DNA from: an uncultured Lachnospiraceae bacterium
GTDB lineage: Bacteria; Bacillota; Clostridia; Lachnospirales; Lachnospiraceae
NCBI GenBank assembly: GCA_944383265.1
Contig: CALWOX010000006.1
Span: 62,001 to 126,000, forward strand
Length of the DNA stretch: 64,000 bases
Reading direction: 5' to 3'
The notes under the pieces were generated by a model. That model worked only from the letters and a program-made list of their open reading frames with translations, was not told where the DNA came from and did no database searches. Of the stretch, positions 26,274-34,593 are shown piece after piece (position 1 is the first letter of the stretch; each line of letters starts with the position of its first letter). Position numbers and translations under genes: made by a program.

Positions 26274-27587
26274 TTATAGGGAAAACCTTCTTTTTTTAGG
26301 AGCGTTTTCCCCTTTTTCGTCCTGAACCTGTGACTTAAACCTTTCATGCCTGACATCCATAAGAACAGAAAGGATGTCGGGCTTTTTTAATTTGACCGCT
26401 GTGTCAGTCATTTTTGCAAGGTAATCCTCTGTCACAAAATCATCGGAGGCTATGCCTCTTAAGGTATCCATGGAGATCTCATCATTCTCATAATGCCTTA
26501 TCAATAGCTCTGTAAGCTTTGGAGCATGGAGCTTAAGGTAAGCCACATACTTTTCCCTTGCCTCAGGGCTGAGGTCTGTGGGAGTTTCAAGGCGGCAAAG
26601 GGCAAGCTCGCATACTGTCTCCTCTGGCTCGAGGGCCTCGGCATAGGCAAACAGAGAATCATAGCGCTTTATCTGAAACATAGTATTTGCAAAGCAATTC
26701 CTGTACATATATCCGCTCCCCTGCATATCTCTTACGGTTATCCTTGCGGGAGTGTTTTCCTTTGAGTTTTCATAGTACTCAGGGAAAATAAGCCTGTATT
26801 TTACAGGAGACTTTTCGTAAAGAGCGGAATTGTCTGAGGCGTTTAGGAGCATAGGCTCAAGGCCGTCAGCTTTTCCTATTCCTATGTTGTAGCATTCGGG
26901 TAAAAGGTCTCCCGAAATATCAGAAGGGGCTATCCTTGAGGTCAAGGTCGGGTCGTTTGCGGCATTTCCGGAAGAGCCTTCCGCCTCCTCGGGCGCATCG
27001 ACAGCAGCCTCTCTGTAGGTAAGCTTTAAGGGAAAGCGTATATTTACCAACACATCGTTTAATGAGGAACGCCTGCCCTCAGTGACAGTCATGTCAAGAT
27101 TTCTCACACCGTTACAGCCTGTAAACATACCGAAGCCAAGGTCTATGGTCGTGGAATACATTTTTACGGACTTGAGCTTTCCACAGTTGTAAAAGCAGTA
27201 CCTTCCGACCTTTAAGAGCGTCTTAGGAAGTGATATGGATAACAGACGATCGCATATCACCTCCTCATCCTTATTAAGTAAAGCTTCATTTTCAGCAGTG
27301 CATTCCGCGACAGTATTTTCATCGCAGTCAAAGATAAAGGCATTGTCATAGACTCCCAGCTCGGAATGGGAAAATGCATATGGGGCAAGCTCCGTGACAG
27401 GCCTTCCTTCTATAAAAGCGGGCAGAGCCACATCCCCTGCGGGAGACAGGCAGCGCCTTATTACTATACTGTTGTCTTTTTTCAGGGAAAATATTATCTT
27501 CATGCTTATATAATAGATAGAGGGACGGGAAAAAGCAAGGGATGAAATCCTGTTGGCTGTATAAATGCATGAAAGCCTTTTGGACAC
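26274..27587 (-). CDS. BspA-type leucine-rich-repeat protein without signal peptide
   Basis: Up to 437 residues. Repeats of the LRR_5/BspA type are visible (ISLPKTLLKVGRYCFYNCGKL, then VKMYSTTIDLGFGMFTGC), followed by a longer helical region of ankyrin-like appearance (SMDTLRGIASDDFVTEDYLA). BspA-like proteins are usually surface proteins, but this one shows no signal peptide. Two starts compete: ATG 27587 with AAGGAAG upstream, and ATG 27503, where family-like sequence (MKIIFSLKKDNSIVIRR) begins at the predicted start of a promoter. It converges on the MoxR gene with 5 bases between stop codons, suggesting a functional or regulatory link. Confidence 0.7.
   Translation of the reverse strand: MSKRLSCIYTANRISSLAFSRPSIYYISMKIIFSLKKDNSIVIRRCLSPAGDVALPAFIEGRPVTELAPYAFSHSELGVYDNAFIFDCDENTVAECTAENEALLNKDEEVICDRLLSISLPKTLLKVGRYCFYNCGKLKSVKMYSTTIDLGFGMFTGCNGVRNLDMTVTEGRRSSLNDVLVNIRFPLKLTYREAAVDAPEEAEGSSGNAANDPTLTSRIAPSDISGDLLPECYNIGIGKADGLEPMLLNASDNSALYEKSPVKYRLIFPEYYENSKENTPARITVRDMQGSGYMYRNCFANTMFQIKRYDSLFAYAEALEPEETVCELALCRLETPTDLSPEAREKYVAYLKLHAPKLTELLIRHYENDEISMDTLRGIASDDFVTEDYLAKMTDTAVKLKKPDILSVLMDVRHERFKSQVQDEKGENAPKKRRFSL
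26348..26388 (+). terminator. Terminator of the MoxR operon inside the opposing gene
   Basis: GCCTGACATCC pairs with GGATGTCGGGC (one mismatch) across a 13-base loop and is followed by six T. It lies within the coding sequence of the convergent LRR gene, so the two mRNAs overlap at their 3' ends by over 100 bases. Confidence 0.8.
27510..27538 (-). promoter_or_regulatory. Candidate promoter giving a leaderless LRR mRNA
   Basis: Minus-strand TTGCTT (27533-27538), 17 bp, TATTAT (27510-27515). The expected start at about 27503 is the A of an in-frame ATG. Confidence 0.45.
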
Positions 27588-27657
27588 ATAAATACTTCCT
27601 TCATATGCTTTCCGATAATTTGAAATAAAGGACTCGTCAAATCGTATTATTATAAAA

Positions 27658-27685
27658 GGTAATTATTAAATGGTAATTATCAAAC
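27658..27685 (+). repeat. 14-bp tandem direct repeat
   Basis: GGTAATTATTAAAT followed directly by GGTAATTATCAAAC (12 of 14 identical), between the divergent LRR gene and the next gene. Possible regulator sites. Confidence 0.5.
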
Positions 27686-27705
27686 AGAAGGGCGGTGGAT
27701 AAGGT

Positions 27706-28272
27706 ATGAGAAAGACTTTTAAGATAATTATTGGCATAGCTGCATCAGTGGCTGTTGTCTTTGCTGCAGATGAGGCAAGCTTCAGACTGAAAGCTGCACG
27801 CACACCTGAAAATGTGATCTATCGTATATCGGGTGAAGTTGTAACGGCAAAGTACTATGAGGACACTGAAGAGCTTGCGAATGACTCCGCTTACATTGTC
27901 TTGGCTGAGTGTCGTGGGAGCAGGGCCTTTAAAAAATCAAGTTTTGATTGGACGCGGTGCGATTTTCATGTGGAAGAGGTGTTTAAAGGGGATATCACGC
28001 CGGGCGAGGATATTAAAGTTGTAATGATGGGGAGAAACATAAGTGCAAGAGACTACAAGAAAAAGTACGGCAGCCTTCCCTATGATTTTGAAAATGAGGT
28101 CGGAGGAGATTATAAGGATACGGATCTTATCAGCATGGTTTACAATTATGACAGGATACCGCTTAAGGGTGACAGAGCCATACTTTTCCTAAATGAAAGC
28201 GGTATATTTGAAGGGGAGTATGAGAGGACAGGGGGAGGACAAGGAGCTTTGTATGAGGACAAAGCACGCTAA
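27706..28272 (+). CDS. Hypothetical exported or anchored protein
   Basis: A 188-residue protein with a basic N-terminus and one hydrophobic segment (residues 6-21), either a signal peptide or an anchor. The mature part contains a beta-rich pattern (AYIVLAECRGS, FHVEEVFKGDITPGEDIKV, GDRAILFLNE) seen in small Firmicute surface proteins of unknown role. I do not recognise a named family. GGCGGTGG is the only ribosome-site-like stretch. The gene is divergent from the LRR gene and precedes udp. Confidence 0.6.
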   Translation: MRKTFKIIIGIAASVAVVFAADEASFRLKAARTPENVIYRISGEVVTAKYYEDTEELANDSAYIVLAECRGSRAFKKSSFDWTRCDFHVEEVFKGDITPGEDIKVVMMGRNISARDYKKKYGSLPYDFENEVGGDYKDTDLISMVYNYDRIPLKGDRAILFLNESGIFEGEYERTGGGQGALYEDKAR

Positions 28273-28285
28273 AATCCTGTTTTGA

Positions 28286-28314
28286 TTTACACTTCCTTCA
28301 AAAAATAGTACAAT
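28286..28314 (+). promoter_or_regulatory. Promoter of udp
   Basis: TTTACA at 28286-28291, 17 bp, TACAAT at 28309-28314. Confidence 0.6.
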
Positions 28315-28374
28315 AGTTTTTACAAATGTAATTATTGATATTTTAAATAATGATCAAACAGAAGGAGATCAGCT

Positions 28375-29151
28375 ATGGCACTTGCATATAATCATGACAA
28401 TAAGGAGTTTCATATTCATGTACGCCCCGGAGAGGTGGGCAGATATGTACTTCTTCCCGGAGATCCCGGAAGATGCGAAAAGATAGCAAAGTATTTTGAT
28501 AACCCCAGGCTTGTAGCTTCAAACAGAGAGTATGTCACATATACAGGAGAGATAGACGGAGTACCTGTAAGCGTTACATCTACAGGAATCGGCGGAGCAT
28601 CAGCGGCAATAGCTATGGAGGAGCTCATCCACTGCGGAGCGGATACATTTATAAGAGTCGGAACCTCAGGCGGAATGCAGGAGGATGTAATGGGCGGAGA
28701 TGTCTGCATCGCTACAGGAGCTATCAGATTTGAAGGAACCTCAAAAGAATATGCGCCTATGGAATGGCCCGCGGTTGCGGATTTTGATGTCACTCAGGCT
28801 TTAAAGACAGGCGCCGACAAACTCGGACAGAGAAGCCACACAGGTGTAGTACAGTGCAAGGACAGCTTCTACGGACAGCACAGCCCCGACAGCATGCCCG
28901 TTGATTACATGCTTAATGACAAGTGGAATGCATGGATGAAGCTCGGAGCACTCTGCTCGGAGATGGAGTCGGCAGCTTTATTTACTGTTGCCGCAGCAAG
29001 AAGAGTGAGAGCGGGATCTGTACTTCTCGTTATAGCAAACCAGACAAGACGTGCCCTCGGCCTTGAGGATCCTCAGGTATATGATGTGGATATTCCCATA
29101 AAGGTCGCTATCGAGGCCATAAGGGAGCTTATAAAGAAAGATAATAAATAA
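28375..29151 (+). CDS. udp: Uridine phosphorylase
   Basis: A 258-residue nucleoside phosphorylase of the PNP/UDP family type I. Motifs [13 protein letters not shown] (phosphate site), [26 protein letters not shown] and the ribose/base region [19 protein letters not shown] match uridine phosphorylase better than purine nucleoside phosphorylase. It cleaves uridine with phosphate to uracil and ribose 1-phosphate. The phosphopentomutase gene downstream would convert that product to ribose 5-phosphate, so the two form a pentose salvage unit. Confidence 0.88.
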   Translation: MALAYNHDNKEFHIHVRPGEVGRYVLLPGDPGRCEKIAKYFDNPRLVASNREYVTYTGEIDGVPVSVTSTGIGGASAAIAMEELIHCGADTFIRVGTSGGMQEDVMGGDVCIATGAIRFEGTSKEYAPMEWPAVADFDVTQALKTGADKLGQRSHTGVVQCKDSFYGQHSPDSMPVDYMLNDKWNAWMKLGALCSEMESAALFTVAAARRVRAGSVLLVIANQTRRALGLEDPQVYDVDIPIKVAIEAIRELIKKDNK

Positions 29152-29164
29152 GTTCGATGCATCA

Positions 29165-29351
29165 GAATTCAGATATAAAAGCTTTTGAGCGACATTAAGC
29201 CGCTTACGGAGTGAGGCAGAGCCTTATTAACTTCGAGCTTTTTCAATTGTTTGAGGGAGCGCAGGTTCCCGAGTTTTGAAAAAGCGAGTTAAGTTAATCG
29301 GCGAGGCCGAACGCAGTGGCTTTCAGCGAAAAAGCTTTTATATTCTGAATT
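29165..29351 (+). repeat. 187-bp imperfect palindromic element (MITE-like or structured RNA)
   Basis: The ends are inverted copies of AATTCAGA-TATAAAAGCTTTT (one extra A on the right side), internal blocks such as AAGCC, GAGGC and TTAACTT also pair, and the centre forms AGCTTTTTCAA/TTGAAAAAGC around a GGGA/TCCC tip. The whole gap between udp and deoB would fold into one long hairpin. No ORF of note is inside, and no clear target-site duplication is visible. Confidence 0.7.
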
Positions 29352-29411
29352 TCAAGTGCCTGAGATATAATGTGATTTGGAATCGAGAGACCGATAATTA
29401 AGGAGTATTTC

Positions 29412-30605
29412 ATGATAAAGAGAGTATTTTTGATCGTGCTTGACAGCTGTGGCTGCGGATACGAGCCCGACGCCGAGCTCTTTGGAGATGTGGGGGCAAA
29501 TACCCTTGCCACCATAAGAAGATCCAAGAAATTCCATTGCCCCAACATGGAGAAGCTCGGATTATTTCATATAGACGGATTTAAGCCCGAGGAGGGTGAT
29601 TCTTATACAGGAGAGCCTGAGGGAGTTTTCGGACGTTTTCAGGAAAAGTCTATGGGAAAGGATACTACAGTAGGTCACTGGGAGATAGCGGGAATCATTT
29701 CACCTAAGCCGCTTCCCACCTATCCTGACGGCTTCCCCAAAGAGGTAATAGAGGAGTTTGAGAAGAGGACAGGAAGAAAGGTCATCTGCAATCTGCCCTA
29801 TTCGGGTACAGAGGTCATAAAGGATTACGGAGAGGAGCATATGAAGACTGGCGCTCTCATAGTATATACCTCTGCGGATTCTGTTTTCCAGATAGCTGCA
29901 AACGAGGCGATCGTGCCTGTTGAGCAGCTCTATGAGTACTGCCGCATCGCAAGAGAGATGCTTCAGGGAGAGCATGGCGTCGGAAGAGTGATAGCAAGAC
30001 CTTTTGAGGGAACATCAAAGGAGAACTTTAAGCGTACCCCGAGAAGGCACGACTTCTCAATACTTCCCCCTTCGGTAACGATGCTTGACAAGCTTCAGGA
30101 GGCGGGAAAGGCCAGCATAGGAATAGGAAAGATCAGGGATATCTTTGCGGGAAAGGGTGTTGACGACAATAGACTTACAACTCCCACAGTATCCAATGCG
30201 GACGGAATGGATAAGACCATGAAGCTGCTTTCCGAGGATTTCACAGGTCTTGCCTTTGTAAATCTCGTTGAGACAGATATGACATATGGCCACAGAAGAG
30301 ACATTGACGGATATGCGAACGCAATATCGGAGTTTGATAAGTGGCTCGGGGACTTTGAGCAGAAGATGGGTGACGATGATATCATTATGATAACAGCGGA
30401 CCACGGTTGCGATCCCGGATTCAAGGGAACAGATCACACGAGAGAGTATATCCCCTTCCTTGCCTATGGAAAGGCATTGAAAAAGGACGTCAACCTTGGC
30501 ACGAGAGTAGGATTTACAGACATTGCAAAGACTGTGACAGACATATTCGGAATTGATGCAAAGGAGATCCCGGGAGAGAGCTTTCTTAAGGATATGCTGA
30601 AGTAA
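29412..30605 (+). CDS. deoB: Phosphopentomutase
   Basis: A 397-residue alkaline-phosphatase-superfamily mutase. Metal-site motifs are visible at both ends (IVLDSCGCGYEPD; the nucleophile region with STMGKDTTVGHWE-like sequence; MITADHGCDPGFKGTDHTREY). It interconverts ribose (or deoxyribose) 1-phosphate and 5-phosphate, completing salvage of the uridine phosphorylase product. Length and motifs are typical of bacterial DeoB. An AAGGAG ribosome site precedes the start. Confidence 0.95.
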   Translation: MIKRVFLIVLDSCGCGYEPDAELFGDVGANTLATIRRSKKFHCPNMEKLGLFHIDGFKPEEGDSYTGEPEGVFGRFQEKSMGKDTTVGHWEIAGIISPKPLPTYPDGFPKEVIEEFEKRTGRKVICNLPYSGTEVIKDYGEEHMKTGALIVYTSADSVFQIAANEAIVPVEQLYEYCRIAREMLQGEHGVGRVIARPFEGTSKENFKRTPRRHDFSILPPSVTMLDKLQEAGKASIGIGKIRDIFAGKGVDDNRLTTPTVSNADGMDKTMKLLSEDFTGLAFVNLVETDMTYGHRRDIDGYANAISEFDKWLGDFEQKMGDDDIIMITADHGCDPGFKGTDHTREYIPFLAYGKALKKDVNLGTRVGFTDIAKTVTDIFGIDAKEIPGESFLKDMLK

Positions 30606-30664
30606 TATCTGACAGTGAAAAGCTGAAGTAATAAGTAATAATGAAAATTATAAGAAGATTTTTT

Positions 30665-30692
30665 AAGCAGGGGAAATTTCTCCTGCTTTATT
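30665..30692 (+). terminator. Terminator after deoB
   Basis: AAGCAGGGGAAA pairs with TTTCTCCTGCTT (one mismatch) and is followed by TATTA. Confidence 0.7.
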
Positions 30693-30768
30693 AAAAATAT
30701 GAAGTGTTTCAGAACGCAACTGATGAAGCCTGTGAGTTTGCAGAGCGGAAAAGAAGCAGGGAAAGAAA

Positions 30769-31104
30769 ATGAATGTAAATGAATATCAAAAAGCGGCAAT
30801 GACCACAGTGAATCCCGAATTCAGCAAAAGAGACGCTTTGATCAATAGCGTGATGGGATTATGCGGAGAATCGGGAGAGGCCATTGATATAGTAAAAAAG
30901 TGGATGGCACAAGGTCATGAATTGGACAGGGAGCATTTGATAAGGGAGCTCGGAGATATTGCTTGGTATTTGGCGGAAGCGGCCACGGCATTGGATGTCC
31001 CTTTGGAAGACGTCCTTCAGGCGAATATTGATAAGCTTAAAAAGAGATATCCGTCAGGCTTTGAGGTTCAAAGGTCAACGGTCAGATTAAAGGGAGACAT
31101 ATAA
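30769..31104 (+). CDS. MazG-like nucleotide pyrophosphohydrolase
   Basis: A 111-residue all-alpha NTP pyrophosphatase of the MazG-like group. Magnesium-binding residues are visible as GLCGESGEAIDIVKK followed by RELGDIAWYLAEAATAL (E-x-x-x-E and E-x-x-D pattern). Such enzymes hydrolyse non-canonical or excess NTPs to NMPs. It starts soon after the deoB terminator and lies 3 bases before the YcxB-like gene. The exact substrate is not evident. Confidence 0.88.
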   Translation: MNVNEYQKAAMTTVNPEFSKRDALINSVMGLCGESGEAIDIVKKWMAQGHELDREHLIRELGDIAWYLAEAATALDVPLEDVLQANIDKLKKRYPSGFEVQRSTVRLKGDI

Positions 31105-31107
31105 AAC

Positions 31108-31611
31108 ATGGAACCGAGATTTTCTTTTAAGACCGACTATGATATGACCACATTTACCGCCATGGCAAGAGCCATAAGGAAGACGGTCGGAAAAAAACGA
31201 AGCAGAAGGAGTCATATATTCGGCGCGGCTGTGGTGGTACTTGGCATTGCCGCATCCTTGCTTTGGGGACCAAAGCCCCTTACAATCGCCGCAATAGCTT
31301 TGATAATCCTTGTTTTCATATTTGAAAACAGGATAAATGCCTTTTTTGCCATGAGGAGGATGCTCCCGGGGATGGAGCGGGTGAGGTCTGATTTTTATGA
31401 GGACAGGTATATATCCTCCACGGATATCGGAACTACAGAGTGGCATTATGACAAGATAAAGCATATTGCGGAGGATAAGGACTTCTTTATATTCTTTTTC
31501 AGTAAGAGTCATGTTCAGGCCTATGATAAGAGTCGTATGTATGGAGGAATTGATGCGGATTTCAAAGCCTTCATTGAGGAAAAAACAGGACTTAAGGTTG
31601 AAGTGATTTAA
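31108..31611 (+). CDS. YcxB-like membrane protein
   Basis: A 167-residue protein with two close hydrophobic segments (about 37-52 and 58-72) after a short cytoplasmic N-terminus, then a soluble C-terminal domain (DFYEDRYISSTDIGTTEWHYDKI...EDKDFFIFFFSKSHVQAYDKS) typical of YcxB-like proteins. Biochemical function is unknown. It is probably cotranscribed with the MazG-like gene. Confidence 0.75.
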   Translation: MEPRFSFKTDYDMTTFTAMARAIRKTVGKKRSRRSHIFGAAVVVLGIAASLLWGPKPLTIAAIALIILVFIFENRINAFFAMRRMLPGMERVRSDFYEDRYISSTDIGTTEWHYDKIKHIAEDKDFFIFFFSKSHVQAYDKSRMYGGIDADFKAFIEEKTGLKVEVI

Positions 31612-31680
31612 GAAAGTAAATAATATTTTTCGACATTGACCAAATTCGTATGTAAGCACACAAGAGCTTATTGATGAAAA

Positions 31681-31696
31681 CCGGTAAAATTACCGG
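31681..31696 (+). promoter_or_regulatory. Inverted repeat upstream of the orphan gene
   Basis: CCGGTAA, two bases, TTACCGG: a perfect 7-2-7 dyad 35 bases before the preferred start. It may be an operator or leader hairpin. Confidence 0.45.
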
Positions 31697-31730
31697 AAAA
31701 ATCAATGAGATAAAAATAGGAGAAATTGGA

Positions 31731-32564
31731 ATGGATAGGGGAAAGATTGTTTATAAAGAATCAAACTGTTATGTTCCGTTTGAACCAAAAAAACAGGATG
31801 AGTTTAATCTTAAAAATGAAATTCGTAAGGCCGTAGGCAGTCTTGAGGTAGGAACAGATGAAGTACTGCTTGCGTCCTATGCAGAGGGCAGCTCTGTAGG
31901 AAATTATAAGTATGATTTGGAAAATATACTGTTTTACAATATAGGAACAGGTGCATTCTCCAAGATATTTTCAGGGTTCCCGAAGGAAGCTGCATTTCAG
32001 ATGGGGGACAACCTTGGTAACGGAAAATATCTGTACAAGTATGAGGTGATACGCAAAGAAGTATTAGAGAATAAATTTGCAGGAAAGAATTCGATAGCAG
32101 AATGGAATGATGTTCCAATAGACACCAAACAAGGACAAAATGATAAACCGGATCGGTATTATGCGGCAATTAGAAGGGCCTCTTCAAAGATTATAGTAGA
32201 TTCAAAACAGGATTATATTGATACCGAATCCTTTGGTATCAAAATAACATTGATAGTTCCAAATTCAGCAAGGTATCTACGGATGCACCCTGCCTCTGTA
32301 ATGAAGCCTCTTTTAGACGGTGTAATCTGCGCTTTTCATGGAGAAAATGAGGAATCAATAAAGGCGATTCAGAAACGATTTAAAGAACAACATCCGGAAA
32401 AATTATTGCAAGGCACTGAAAAATTGAATCTGTTTGGGCGGCATAACTACCTTACTAAAAGCAATCGTTGGAACCCTGAAGATGACCGCTTACAGCTTGG
32501 TTGGATCATATTAAAATGTGAGGGAGATGGATACAAGATGAGCGGAAGTATTTATAAGTTATAA
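31731..32564 (+). CDS. Unrecognised AT-rich orphan protein
   Basis: A 277-residue product from ATG 31731, chosen because AGGAG (31718-31722) lies 8 bases before it; an in-frame ATG at 31674 lacks a good ribosome site. There is no signal peptide or membrane segment. Visible features are a basic, mixed alpha/beta composition and a segment HPASVMKPLLDGVICAFHG, which faintly recalls the Asp-containing core of RusA-type nucleases, though not enough to name it. The gene and the flank to about 32750 are visibly richer in A/T than neighbouring genes, which suggests horizontal transfer. Function unknown. Confidence 0.55.
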   Translation: MDRGKIVYKESNCYVPFEPKKQDEFNLKNEIRKAVGSLEVGTDEVLLASYAEGSSVGNYKYDLENILFYNIGTGAFSKIFSGFPKEAAFQMGDNLGNGKYLYKYEVIRKEVLENKFAGKNSIAEWNDVPIDTKQGQNDKPDRYYAAIRRASSKIIVDSKQDYIDTESFGIKITLIVPNSARYLRMHPASVMKPLLDGVICAFHGENEESIKAIQKRFKEQHPEKLLQGTEKLNLFGRHNYLTKSNRWNPEDDRLQLGWIILKCEGDGYKMSGSIYKL

Positions 32565-32730
32565 ATTCGTTTGTCAATTCATACAAAAATCAGTTTCTAT
32601 AATAAATTATTGAAGCACAAAGAAAGTATCTAAACATTTTTTGCCCAAATTAAAAGAATTTATTATTAAGTAAATTTTGTAAAAATACTTATCAGCTTTT
32701 CAGTAGAAAATCTCCTTGTCAATAACAGCC

Positions 32731-32760
32731 TTGAACTATAAACAAAGGATGTGCTATACT
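32731..32760 (+). promoter_or_regulatory. Promoter of the ABC-F gene
   Basis: TTGAAC at 32731-32736, 18 bp, TATACT at 32755-32760. A CCGACAT/ATGTTGG leader hairpin (32764-32782) follows. Confidence 0.65.
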
Positions 32761-32842
32761 TTAGCCGACATGCAAAATATGTTGGAATACATGGCAAGAT
32801 TTAAATCAAGCCTTATATGAATAAACATAGGAGAGAATTTTA

Positions 32843-34480
32843 ATGATATCTACAGCTAATTTGACATTCCGAGTAGGTAAGAAGGCACTGTTTGAGGATG
32901 TAAATATAAAATTTACAGAGGGAAACTGTTACGGACTTATCGGAGCCAACGGCGCCGGAAAATCCACATTCCTTAAGATACTCTCAGGCCAGCTTGAGCC
33001 TACGAACGGAGAGGTTATAATCTCAAAAAATCAGAGACTTAGCTTCCTCGAGCAGGACCACTTCAAGTACGATGACTGCACCGTGCTTGACACTGTAATA
33101 AGAGGAAATCAGAGACTTTATGACATAATGAAGGAGAAGGACGCCATATATGCAAAGCCCGACTTCTCGGATGAGGACGGAATCAGGGCGGCTGAGCTTG
33201 AGGCGGAGTTCGGAGAGATGAACGGCTGGGATGCGGAATCCGATGCTGCGAACCTTTTAAACGGACTCGGAGTCGATACAGAGCATCACTACAAGCTTAT
33301 GAAGGATCTCACAGGACCCTTGAAGGTAAAGGTGCTTCTTGCAAAGGCTCTTTTCGGAAACCCTGACATACTGCTTTTGGATGAGCCCACGAACCACCTG
33401 GATCTTGATGCTATAGCATGGCTTGAGGAGTTCCTCATCAACTTTGACAATACTGTTATCACCGTATCCCACGACAGATACTTCCTTAACAAGGTATGCA
33501 CAGCCATTGCGGACATTGACTACGGAAAGATACAGCTCTATGCCGGAAACTATGACTTCTGGATGGAATCTTCTCAGCTTATGATAAAGCAGATGAAGGA
33601 AGCCAACAGAAAGAAGGAGGAGCAGATAAAGGAGCTGAAGGAGTTCATTGCGAGATTCTCAGCCAACGCTTCAAAGTCAAGGCAGGCGACATCAAGAAAG
33701 AAGGCTCTTGAAAAGATCGAGCTTGAGGAGATAAAGCCCTCTTCAAGAAAGTATCCCTATATCGATTTCAGACCCAACAGGGAGATAGGAAACGAGGTAT
33801 TAAGCGTAAACAACCTTTCAAAGACTATAGACGGAGTAAAGGTCCTTGACAATATTTCCTTTATTTTGGGAAGAGAGGACAAGGTAGCCCTCGTCGGTCC
33901 TAATGAGCTTGCGAAGACAACTCTCTTTAAGATTCTTTCAGGAGAGATGGAGCCTGACTCCGGAGATTATAAGTGGGGTGTAACGACTTCATTTGCGTAC
34001 TTCCCCAAGGACAACTCGGCGGAGTTTGCATCTGACGACACAATATACGAGTGGCTTATGCAGTATTCCCCCGAGAAGGATGTGACTTATGTCAGAGGCT
34101 TTTTGGGAAGGATGCTCTTTGCTGGAGATGACGGAATGAAGAAGGTAAACGTCCTTTCAGGAGGAGAGAGAGTCCGCTGCATGCTCAGCAAGATGATGAT
34201 CTCGGGCGCAAATATCCTTATGCTGGATGAGCCTACAGACCATCTTGACATGGAGTCCATAAGCGCACTTAACACAGGACTTATAAAGTTCCCCGGAGTG
34301 ATAATCTTCTCATCAAGAGATCATCAGGTGGTGGAGACTACCGCAAACCGAATCATGGAGATAAGAAACGGACAGCTCATAGATAAGATGACCACCTATG
34401 ACGAGTACCTTGCTGCGGATGAGCACGCGAGAAAGAGCTTTACCTTCAGTCTTACAGCCGACGATGAGAATGACAATTAA
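32843..34480 (+). CDS. ABC-F family ATPase (ribosome-associated type)
   Basis: A 545-residue soluble protein with two ABC ATPase domains joined by a charged helical linker (about 240-310) and no membrane segments, as in ABC-F translation factors and ribosome-protection proteins. Walker A1 is GANGAGKST and Walker B1 ILLLDEPTNHLD; A2 reads GPNELAKTT and B2 ILMLDEPTDHLD with signature NVLSGGERVR. The first signature is divergent (DLTGPLKVK). These features resemble the YbiT/YkpA-like branch. It probably acts on ribosomes, with an unknown specific role. A hairpin at 34511-34534 follows. Confidence 0.9.
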   Translation: MISTANLTFRVGKKALFEDVNIKFTEGNCYGLIGANGAGKSTFLKILSGQLEPTNGEVIISKNQRLSFLEQDHFKYDDCTVLDTVIRGNQRLYDIMKEKDAIYAKPDFSDEDGIRAAELEAEFGEMNGWDAESDAANLLNGLGVDTEHHYKLMKDLTGPLKVKVLLAKALFGNPDILLLDEPTNHLDLDAIAWLEEFLINFDNTVITVSHDRYFLNKVCTAIADIDYGKIQLYAGNYDFWMESSQLMIKQMKEANRKKEEQIKELKEFIARFSANASKSRQATSRKKALEKIELEEIKPSSRKYPYIDFRPNREIGNEVLSVNNLSKTIDGVKVLDNISFILGREDKVALVGPNELAKTTLFKILSGEMEPDSGDYKWGVTTSFAYFPKDNSAEFASDDTIYEWLMQYSPEKDVTYVRGFLGRMLFAGDDGMKKVNVLSGGERVRCMLSKMMISGANILMLDEPTDHLDMESISALNTGLIKFPGVIIFSSRDHQVVETTANRIMEIRNGQLIDKMTTYDEYLAADEHARKSFTFSLTADDENDN

Positions 34481-34593
34481 AATACAGAATATAATTGCTT
34501 TGATGATTAAGAGGGAGGCCATAAGGCTTCCCTCAGTCTGCTGATATAAACACTAAAATCTGATAATATTGATATAGGAGAATAATTGCATAA

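Noticed and set aside
32280-32360. RusA-like nuclease similarity in the orphan protein
   Set aside because: Only a short segment resembles the family core and the required acidic residues are not all in place.
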